Assembly: GCF_003664995.1 (NCBI RefSeq)
Contig: NZ_JFHL01000025.1
Coordinates: 26,976-90,975, forward strand
Origin: Mesotoga sp. BH458_6_3_2_1
GTDB taxonomy: Bacteria > Thermotogota > Thermotogae > Petrotogales > Kosmotogaceae
Length of the DNA stretch: 64,000 nucleotides
Direction: 5' to 3'
Shown here: in pieces, positions 47,704 through 55,579 of the stretch
Position numbering within the stretch: the stretch's first letter is position 1
How the letters are laid out: each line of letters starts with the position of its first letter
The notes under the pieces: model-generated
The model's input: the letters and a program-made list of their open reading frames with translations, nothing else
Database searches by the model: none
What the model was told of the DNA's origin: nothing
Made by a program: the position numbers and the translations under genes

Positions 47704-48447
47704 CTAGTCATTTACAATTGCCTTGCTCCAGTCAAATTGAAGAACTTCCGTTAAATCTACATCGACGCCACCGGCTCTGGATATTGTGACTTCAACCTTG
47801 TTTATTCCATATGAACTTGACCAATCATCTGGTGGACAGTGAAGCATCATAATGGTATCGGCTTCTGCCAAGTATGACCCGTTCCCTTCAAAATCCTCTA
47901 TTCTTAGTATCTTTCCAGCATTTCTAAATGCAGAGACTTTAAGCTTTGTCGCAAGGATGAATACAATGCCCAGGTTCATTCCAACTTTCTTCAGAAGCCG
48001 ACAAGCTTTCCTCTTTCCTGACAAGAGGTAAAGGTCGTCGATGACGAAGATTTCAATTCCTCTAGAGTGATGGAGTTCGGTTGCAACATCTATCGCTCTT
48101 TCTAAGCTACGTTCCTTCAAATCCACAATATCTAATGTAAGCTGCTTGAATTCATACAAACTGCGATTCAATTCATCTAATTCATCTGTGGGCAGAATTC
48201 TTGTATCTATTAGCTTTAGCTGTGATTCGAAAATTCTACGCAAAAGTTTTATCTGAAGACTTTTTGAGCGCTCACTATTTGAGAAAAAGGCAACCCGTCC
48301 ACCTTCAAGAGCAAATTTATACGCCAGATTTAGCAGAAGTGTTGTTTTTCCGCTCATATACAGTCCTCCAACCACTATTAGATGCCCACTTGCTATTGGT
48401 TGGAGATTATCAGATAGACCTTTATAAGGCCAGTTCAGATCTTTCAT
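47704..48447 (-). CDS. RecA-fold ATPase, DnaB-C-like
   Basis: 247 residues corresponding to the ATPase half of a DnaB/KaiC-type RecA fold: IVVGGLYMSGKTTLLLNLAYKFA (Walker A near 27-35), FFSNSE, and IFVIDDLYLL (Walker B near 133-142), followed by a late strand pair with HCPP and VTISRAGG. The N-terminal domain of replicative DnaB is absent, and GLYMSGKTT replaces the usual PSMGKT. ATG 48447 lies upstream of a weak ribosome site. It follows the beta-propeller/FGE gene on the same strand by about 175 bases. Probably a stand-alone NTPase of an accessory system, not the replicative helicase. Confidence 0.7.
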   Translation of the reverse strand: MKDLNWPYKGLSDNLQPIASGHLIVVGGLYMSGKTTLLLNLAYKFALEGGRVAFFSNSERSKSLQIKLLRRIFESQLKLIDTRILPTDELDELNRSLYEFKQLTLDIVDLKERSLERAIDVATELHHSRGIEIFVIDDLYLLSGKRKACRLLKKVGMNLGIVFILATKLKVSAFRNAGKILRIEDFEGNGSYLAEADTIMMLHCPPDDWSSSYGINKVEVTISRAGGVDVDLTEVLQFDWSKAIVND

Positions 48448-48621
48448 GAATCACCTCGAAATAGCTTCCATTGTTCTGCTACTCTGCTTAACATTCCACA
48501 ACTAAGATCTATACTAAAGCAGCTCCACTCTTTTTTCATAAAAGCTTGCATGCCGTAAAATTTCGATCTCATCAAACGCTGATTTGCATCATTATTTAGA
48601 AATCGCTTTTCTAAAACCAAG

Positions 48622-51282
48622 TTAGTCGGAGTATTTCACAACGTTTCTTGCCTTTTCTTGCTTTTCCGGTCCGGTAATCGTCAATACAACTCTGAAGCAG
48701 ATATCCTTGTCCTGATAGAAAGGACTTAGTGCACTCCTTATAGAATAATCATTTATGTCCGGCGGAGATATTCTTCTCGCGATTCTCTGAGGATAACCCC
48801 GTTGAAAGCATGGGTTATGGAACATTACTGCTGACGAAGGAGAATAAGCATCTGTACACCAGTTCCAGAGGTTTTCGGTAGATGGATTTCTTCCTGCCAT
48901 GAAATAGCCGGAGGCAAGTTCCCACTCGGCATCAGTCGGAAGTCTGTAACCTTCTACTCTCTCTATGTGAGTTGTAATATTGCCGTTGCCGTCCAACAGC
49001 TCTCCATTTCTGCTGTAGGCTAAGGGCAACCCTTTCAGCTCACTAAGATAGTTGCAATAAGCAATTGCATCCTCCCAGTTAGCGTTTTTCGGACGCGAAA
49101 GTCTTTTCGCAGAAGAAGTGTGATCTTGAGAATTGGTCTTATCATCTCCTTCATCACTCAGAAAGAAATACTGTTCAAAGGTGATTGGCTCGGCGGATAT
49201 TAGGAAACTGTAGTCGAGCTCGACGGCTACAAGAGAATAGTTACTCTCATTTATGTCTGATCCAGGCCTGGTCATGATGAAGAGTTCTCCTTCCACTACG
49301 AATAACCTCACTTTTTCGAAGATTTTCAATCTTCTGTTAAACGCTTCTGTCATCTCTTCAATAGCCAGTCTCGTCGGCCGGTACTCCACTTCACTTCTCA
49401 GGTCCTGTCCAACCTTCTGAATCAGCAACCCCCCACCCAAAACACCAACGGCAATAACATTGTCTGAAAGGGCAAAAGAAGGGCTTATGTAGTCCTCTCG
49501 GGACAATGTGCCTGGCACATCCGGTGCAACAAGACCCACCTGAGCTACAGTGAGCTTTCCCAAGAAAACACCGTGAACGCGGTGACTGTCTTCCAGAACA
49601 CAGACCAACGGGGATTTCGGTTCGTCTATCACTCTCCTGTTTAGCATTGATTGCGATAGAATTTTGAATATGCCTGCTCCTTCACAGGTTTCAACAAAGA
49701 GATATCTCAAATTCCTTCTTAGGAAAGTTGTGCACTCACCACTAACTCCTAAAATTGACTCCGAGATTCCCAGACGGTTTCCGCTTTCACATTCAAAAAG
49801 GGCAATCCTGCCGTTCCAGCCTACTGCAATTATGAAACTTGCGTTGCTGTCTACCGACACTGAAGCTATGGGCCCCATTCTTCCGCTGATTCTTTTCATC
49901 TCCTTGAAATCAAATATATCAAAGATCACTATCTGACCGTCTATTGAAGACGCAAACAACCTGCCATTACCGCAGGTAAGATATGTTACACATCTCTCAA
50001 AGGATTGCACTTCATCTTGCAGTTTGAAAGACCTTGAATTGACTTCTAACAGCTTGCCATCATGAGTTCCAATAAAGAGCCTATGATCTCCCTGAAAAGT
50101 CATGCAGCTTACTCGGCAACCTACGTCTAGCTGATTTTCAATTGTTAGTGTTGGGATCCTCACTTTGTAGATAAGATTCTTGATGCTAAATATCAGGGAC
50201 GAAGTCCCTTTTTCGAAGATCATCGCTTCTACCGGTTCTTCCACTGAGTTCTCTATATTGAAAACATCACCACTTTCGGTGTCAAAAACCATTATTCTGT
50301 TATCGAGATGGCGTGAAGCCACATATCTTTCGGAGTCGCTTATCGCTATTAAGGTTGAAGCTCCAATAACGGGAAAGCGTGATAGTATCTCCCCATTCGA
50401 AAGATCACGTAATTCGAATTTGCCATCTGAGACGATCAAAACTCGCTCACCGTCCGATGAGAATTCATACTCGATAGCTCCGATTTCTCGAAAGTCGATC
50501 TTGTTTCGCCAAAGAACTCTTCCGTCAATCAAATCAAGTGAGATAAGCTCTTCCCTCGCCTCATTGACAAAGAGAACTGATCTACCTAGATTGCTCACTC
50601 CCAGCAACCTGTCGCATATGTGTTCCTCGATACTCCATTTTTCCTCTCCAGTTGCCGGATCAATTGCAAACAGGCATCCTCCGATCCCTGCTGCGATCAG
50701 ATTTTCTGAGCTTCTACTAATTTCCAGTTCATATAGGTCGCATCCCAAATCTGCCCGAAATAGCAGTGAGCATTTCTTTTCTCCCGCTTCGAACTTGAAG
50801 ATACTACCTTCTTCCGTTGCGGCGAACAGACTCATTCTAAATGAGTCGAATGCAAAAGCCGATACTACTTCATTGCACGAAACGTCAGAAAGTATTCCTG
50901 TGTGATCCTGAATCGAAATTACAGTGAGAAAATTTCCGCGGCTGACAAAGGCAAGGTAATTCCCGGTTTTATCAATCGACAGAGAGAGAATCTCTTTCCC
51001 ATAAGGGATTCTATCAACTATTCCAAATTCCTCTGTATCGACAATAAGAATGTATTCGATATTTGCTATCGCAGCAAACAGCCTTCCATTACGTAAAAAG
51101 AGAACACCGGGACAGATATCAAGACGGCCGAAGGGTTTTGAGATTCTTAGTAGTTTCCTGGAAGTCAAATCATACTTCGCTATAGTACCGAAGTGATCAA
51201 GAGACACTAGAGTCTTCTCATCATCCGAAAACCTTATCGATACAGGTCTTGAGCTGAAGGCAAATACCGGGTCAGAAAACAT
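48622..51282 (-). CDS. Beta-propeller/FGE-like fusion protein
   Basis: About 886 residues. The first 660 or so show repeated WD40/PQQ-like blades (patterns such as F.SRPVSIRFSDDEKTL, LAFVSRGN, VSVDSNASFIIAVGWNGRIALFE), likely two propellers. Residues from about 690 are a shortened, diverged FGE-like domain (ANWEDAIAYCNYLSELKGLPLAY, GYRLPTDAEWELA, LWNWCTD), with the RGG/GFR end altered to FRVVL. The GTG at 51288 is too close to AGGAGGT; ATG 51282 has 7-base spacing. No signal peptide or membrane helix. Likely a sensory scaffold. Its start lies inside the run-on end of the TIR-FGE pseudogene. Confidence 0.8.
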   Translation of the reverse strand: MFSDPVFAFSSRPVSIRFSDDEKTLVSLDHFGTIAKYDLTSRKLLRISKPFGRLDICPGVLFLRNGRLFAAIANIEYILIVDTEEFGIVDRIPYGKEILSLSIDKTGNYLAFVSRGNFLTVISIQDHTGILSDVSCNEVVSAFAFDSFRMSLFAATEEGSIFKFEAGEKKCSLLFRADLGCDLYELEISRSSENLIAAGIGGCLFAIDPATGEEKWSIEEHICDRLLGVSNLGRSVLFVNEAREELISLDLIDGRVLWRNKIDFREIGAIEYEFSSDGERVLIVSDGKFELRDLSNGEILSRFPVIGASTLIAISDSERYVASRHLDNRIMVFDTESGDVFNIENSVEEPVEAMIFEKGTSSLIFSIKNLIYKVRIPTLTIENQLDVGCRVSCMTFQGDHRLFIGTHDGKLLEVNSRSFKLQDEVQSFERCVTYLTCGNGRLFASSIDGQIVIFDIFDFKEMKRISGRMGPIASVSVDSNASFIIAVGWNGRIALFECESGNRLGISESILGVSGECTTFLRRNLRYLFVETCEGAGIFKILSQSMLNRRVIDEPKSPLVCVLEDSHRVHGVFLGKLTVAQVGLVAPDVPGTLSREDYISPSFALSDNVIAVGVLGGGLLIQKVGQDLRSEVEYRPTRLAIEEMTEAFNRRLKIFEKVRLFVVEGELFIMTRPGSDINESNYSLVAVELDYSFLISAEPITFEQYFFLSDEGDDKTNSQDHTSSAKRLSRPKNANWEDAIAYCNYLSELKGLPLAYSRNGELLDGNGNITTHIERVEGYRLPTDAEWELASGYFMAGRNPSTENLWNWCTDAYSPSSAVMFHNPCFQRGYPQRIARRISPPDINDYSIRSALSPFYQDKDICFRVVLTITGPEKQEKARNVVKYSD

Positions 51283-52559
51283 CGCCACACCTCCTCTTTT
51301 TTAGGTGAAGGATGTCTCTAGAAAACACTTTTGAAAGATACAACGCAATACGAAAACCAAGACGGTTACACTTGCAAGTAGGGATGCTACAGTTGCGGCC
51401 ACTCACAAACAATCCCGCCGCACTGTGGCTCCAGCTGTCACCACGTCTAAGCCTCCTGGAGCCGTTTGAACCGTTGTATAGATTGATTGTTGGGCTTTCA
51501 CCGTGGAATTCTTCGTCACAAAAGTCGCTGCACCATTCCTCCACGTTTCCACTAATGTCATACATTCCCAGTTCATTGCACTTCAACTGACCGACTTCGT
51601 GAGTCTTGCTCCCTGAGTTGGAATCATACCAGGCAACAGAGTCCAGGTTGTCAGATCCGGCGTAATTGTACCCCATACTCTTTTTCCCACCCCGTGCAGC
51701 GTATTCCCATTCAGCTTCAGTCAGCAATCTGCATCCCTTCACTTTCGTTATGTCCTCCGTCTTTCTCTTATTCACGTCTAAAAGACTTCCATCTCCGGAA
51801 TAGGCTATTTGAAGCCCTTCCTTTTCACTCAGCCAGTTGCAGTATTCCATTGCATCAAACCAGCTAACATTTATAACTGGCCTTCTTTCCCTTCCCCATC
51901 CCGAATCTTCTGGTTTAGTTGTTCCCTTCTCCATGCAATAACCGTCATATTCATCGAATACTACAAGAAACCTCTCTGTGTAGATGTCAATGTAAGTTCT
52001 ACTTCGTGGAGGGATTTTTAACCATCAAAATCATTTCCCCATGTGTCCCCCATAACAAAGCTTCCGCCTTCTACACACACTAACGCGTCGCCGTTTGCTA
52101 AAGTCAGACTCTTCAAAGTCGATATTATGATATTGACAAGACTGCTCTTTCAGAAATATCAAAGCTTATTCTATTCCTGAGCCGTCGAGACATTTCACTT
52201 TTTCTAATGTTCTCAACGAATGTGAAGATTTGGCCGTTCCTTTTTATGCCCTTGACTATATCATTATGGAAGCCTTTCCATTCATGCTTAACACATTTCG
52301 AATTCAGATTTTCCTTACTCGAAGCAACCACTACCATTACGCGGGTCTTATTAAGAGCGTCTTCAATGTGTTTCTTGTAAGCAGCCTCTCCTATCTCATC
52401 AATCGAAAGATTGCTCAAAAAGGCTCTTATCGATTGCACTTCAAGTAAATCGTAAAGTTCCTTAGCAAGACGCCAGTCTCTTGTGTCTACACCTCTTTTT
52501 CCATTCGAGACTTTGCATGATATGAATACCTGCCAGTCCTTCGAAGCGTCCCGAGCCAT
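51272..52559 (-). pseudogene. Decayed TIR-FGE gene (copy 2)
   Basis: Tandem paralogue of the intact gene at 52986-54332. The TIR part (52125-52559, ATG 52559 behind AAGGAGTGAGG) ends at a stop where the intact copy continues. The linker is shortened. The FGE part resumes in another frame (LANGDALVCVEGGSFVMGDTWG), has an in-frame TAA near 52020 and a frameshift near 51990, then stays open from about 51960 to 51272. The normal stop after GFRIA is lost, so the frame runs into the next gene's start. Its C-terminal region retains a highly divergent set of codons (see variable-region entry). Confidence 0.85.
51359..51430 (-). other. DGR-like variable region in TIR-FGE pseudogene
   Basis: Codons between the conserved TGG and GGT-TTT-CGT of the FGE-like domain. 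Fixed codons (GCG, CGC, CCT, AAG) are shared with the intact paralogue. Between them, 16 codons differ almost throughout at positions 1 and 2, and most end in C or T, the trace left when AAC/AAT template codons are randomised. Hand alignment; template not found. Confidence 0.4.
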
Positions 52560-52985
52560 TCCCTCACTCCTTGCTTTCCTGGCTTTTTGTCTTACTATCC
52601 GGTAATCTTCTGACCTTTTCCTGTCAACCGGATCTTCGGTTGACTATTATTCAATGTATTCAATAGCGCACAGGCAAATTTCTTGCCGTTAAGGTGCCTC
52701 CAGGGCTTTGGATATGATCCTCGAGTTGAGAGGGGTATTTCAACTAGAAGAGAGATCGGACACATTCCTTTCCTGAATTGTCATGCTCGTCGTTTCAATT
52801 CCTAATCCACATTTGTCTAAAAAGTCTTCAGACTTTTCTGTTCGTCTCAACTCATCTATTCGATAAGGTCTCCAATACTCTCAAGAAGTATTCTATACTT
52901 TCGAACAAAAATCTTCCGTATCTTCTGCGGTTCCTCAGTATCCGTCGCTCGAAACCACATCAAAAGAGCAAATGAAAAAGTGTAA

Positions 52986-54332
52986 TCAGAACACCGTCCT
53001 TGCAATACGGAACCCGAAGTCGAAGTACTTGTAATCAGGAGTGTCGTCTAGGCGAAACGCTACCCGTACGCACAACGCATAGTCGAGCCAGCTACCACCA
53101 CGTTTCACCCGGGAGGAACCATCTGTACTGTTGTACGGGTTGATTGATGGACTCCTGCTGTAATACTCACTGTCATAACAGTCACAGCACCACTCCCACA
53201 CGTTTCCGGACATATCGTACAGACCAAGTTCATTGCACTTCTTCTGCCCCACTTCGTGTATCATTCTTCCAGAGTTCGAATCGTACCAGGCAACTAAATC
53301 AGGGCTGTTAGATCCGGCGTACTTGTACCCCATACTCTTTTTCCCACCCCTTGCCGAATATTCCCATTCAGCTTCCGTAAGTAACCTGTATCCCTTTACT
53401 TTCGTTATGTCCTCTGTCTCTTGCTTGTTCCTGTCTAATAGACTTCCATCTCCGGAATAGGATATTGGAAGCCCCTCCTTTTCACTCAGCCAGTTGCAAT
53501 ACTCAATGGCATCGAACCAGCTCACCCACATTACCGGCTTTCTTCCCCTTCCCAAGCCTGAATCAGATGGTTCCTCTGTCTCGATCTCCCTACAGAATCT
53601 GTCATATTCATCAAATGTCACAGGACACTTCCCAATGTAGAAGTCATATGTGAGCTCTACTTCGTGGGGGGGTTTTTCTTTGTCAAAACCATCTCCCCAT
53701 GTGTCTCCCATTATGAACACTCCACCCTCAACATAAATTAGCTCATCACCGTTTCTCGAGGTTATGCTTTTTATCGCCAGTTCGCTTTCGGTTTTTTGCT
53801 GGAGGGAGATAGAGTCATGTCCGGTCGAGGTTGCTATTTTTTTTTGCTCACTTTCACTCTTTGGTGTGAGGTTCGTGGAATCAAGTCCCAATGCCGATAT
53901 TACAAAACTCACAAGACTGCTTCTTTCAGAAACATAGAAACTCTGGTTGTTCCTGAGTGGCCGAGGCAGTTCATGAATTCTAAGAGTTTCAACGAACGCG
54001 AATACTCTTCCTCCCTTTTTTATGCCACTTATTATTTCATTGTGAAAGCTATTCCATTCATACTTAACATATTCCGAATTAATGTTCTCTTTGCTTGTCC
54101 CAACGACTACCATTACCTGGGCTTGTTCAAGTGCTTCTTCTATTACTTGTTTGTAGTCAGATTCTCCTAATTGCCCCAAAGAAATACTGCTCATGAAGAC
54201 CTTTATCGAATTCGCTTCAAGTAATTCGTAAAGCTCCTTCGCAAGATGCCAGTCTCTTGTGTATCCACCTTTTCCATCTGAAACCTTGCACGATATGAAT
54301 ACCTGCCAGTCCTTTGAAGAATCTCGAGTCAT
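52986..54332 (-). CDS. TIR-domain protein with FGE-like C-terminus
   Basis: 448 residues. N-terminal TIR domain, about 8-150: DWQVFISCKV, AKELYELLEANSI, QAQVMVVVGTSKENINSEYVKYEW, with Glu92 where TIR NADases keep their catalytic glutamate. A polar linker follows, then an FGE-like C-type-lectin-fold domain near 185-448: VEGGVFIMGDTWGDG, YCNWLSEKEGLP, EAEWEYSARGG, SGNVWEWCCD, RGGSW and GFRIART. The formylglycine cysteine pair is absent. ATG 54332 follows AAGGAGTGAGG. The natural reading is a sensor (FGE-like) and effector (TIR, NAD cleavage or signal production); that is inference. Next to a decayed copy of itself. Confidence 0.85.
   Translation of the reverse strand: MTRDSSKDWQVFISCKVSDGKGGYTRDWHLAKELYELLEANSIKVFMSSISLGQLGESDYKQVIEEALEQAQVMVVVGTSKENINSEYVKYEWNSFHNEIISGIKKGGRVFAFVETLRIHELPRPLRNNQSFYVSERSSLVSFVISALGLDSTNLTPKSESEQKKIATSTGHDSISLQQKTESELAIKSITSRNGDELIYVEGGVFIMGDTWGDGFDKEKPPHEVELTYDFYIGKCPVTFDEYDRFCREIETEEPSDSGLGRGRKPVMWVSWFDAIEYCNWLSEKEGLPISYSGDGSLLDRNKQETEDITKVKGYRLLTEAEWEYSARGGKKSMGYKYAGSNSPDLVAWYDSNSGRMIHEVGQKKCNELGLYDMSGNVWEWCCDCYDSEYYSRSPSINPYNSTDGSSRVKRGGSWLDYALCVRVAFRLDDTPDYKYFDFGFRIARTVF
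53016..53087 (-). other. DGR-like variable region in TIR-FGE gene
   Basis: Between the conserved TGG and GGG-TTC-CGT codons near the gene's end. Against the neighbouring paralogue, the changed codons match the positions that are Asn (AAC/AAT) in typical DGR templates for FGE-like proteins; 13 of 16 end in C or T here. No reverse transcriptase or template repeat is seen in the window, so a distant DGR would have to act in trans. Confidence 0.45.
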
Positions 54333-55579
54333 ATCCTCACTCCTTGCTTTCCTGGCTTGCTATCTTTCTCTCCAACAATCTCCTGTCATTTTCCCATCAA
54401 CCGGATCATCATTGAACTATTATTTAAGATGTTCGATATCGTTTATTATACAATTTGTCATCTCTATCCCGATTCAGTTAGCAGTGTTCACACTCTAGCT
54501 TCTAAAGAGATCCCATCGTTTTTTAGCCTTTAGGTGACACTCACTTTAGACTCAACTATTACAGTAATAAATCTGAAAATAGCTAGACAAGCGGAGAAAT
54601 CAGAAGAGAACCAGACGAACTTCCACTACAAAATCTGATTTGCCCCAATGGAATTGAATGCGAGAGTCCCCGGCGGATCAAACAAGGGATTCTAGTAGTG
54701 ACAACGGGAATGATATGAGCAGAAAGAATAAATTTTTGCTCGTTTTGGCATTTGCATTCACAAACGAAGAAAAACCCGTTTTTCTCGCTTGCTGATGCAA
54801 TCCTTCTGTTTCGACTGCCATTTGACTTTTTTCAAAACTCTCAAACTGCAGATAAAATTGAATTCAGCTTCACCAGATACAGCCTGTTCGAGATACACAA
54901 AAGGCCTTCTTCTCAATTGATAAAATTGCCAATTGCTGAAGAGAAAATTTGTTCTTCCGAAAGCGTTTTCCCGTATACTATTCTCTCTTGTTCATAAGGT
55001 ATTCCAAAACCGAAAATCAGTTCTGACTAATATTTTACTTACAGAATTCTGATCACCAAGAGCTCTTTGCAGACGAGGTCCTTAATATTGATCTCCCAAA
55101 AAGCAATCTAATTTGAAGTACCCATTAATGTAAGCTTGACGCGAATAGTTTTGGGGAGAGAACTCCTCGTTGTTCTTGGGTTATAGATTTAAGCATTACT
55201 TACAATCATCGTCAAAGAAGAATTCTGCAGTCAATAATCCGCAATAATTTTCCCTTTTGAAAGCACGTTGATCATTTGTTGGAGAGTACGATTGACCTCT
55301 TCTGCATTCTAAAATGTTTGCTTTCACATGAAGAAATAGTATAATAACATAAACAAGCTTTAGTCGTCCTCAGATTAACTCCTCTTCCTCAGAATAAGAT
55401 ATTCGTTTTGCATAAAGGAATTGACTTATTGGGGGTATGGATGTTGTCGATTATCTGTTATCAATCGGACGAACTACTCATTAAGGAAAAGCTCCTACTT
55501 AGCTTTTATCACCCTCTGAAGCATTGTCATTGTGTTACGAAAGAAAACAGACATCTTTTCTCGGTTGGAGCGTGATTTC
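54333..55579. other. Intergenic, about 1.2 kb
   Basis: AT-rich region between divergent genes. A short frame at 54717-54797 (MSRKNKFLLVLAFAF...) looks like the start of a secreted protein but stops after 26 residues; a small AAAAAC/GTTTTT hairpin lies at its end. No DGR template, repeat copy or RNA gene recognised. Confidence 0.5.

Noticed and set aside
51359..53087. A complete DGR within the window
   Set aside because: No reverse transcriptase motif or adenine-rich template repeat was found in any frame or intergenic stretch; only the variable-region pattern is visible.
23549..54332. Calling the FGE-like proteins sulfatase-modifying enzymes
   Set aside because: The cysteine pair needed for formylglycine generation is missing from the segments I could read, and no sulfatase is present.
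54717..54797. Short frame resembling a signal peptide
   Set aside because: It stops after 26 residues without a mature part or a good ribosome site; possibly a relic, not supported as a gene.
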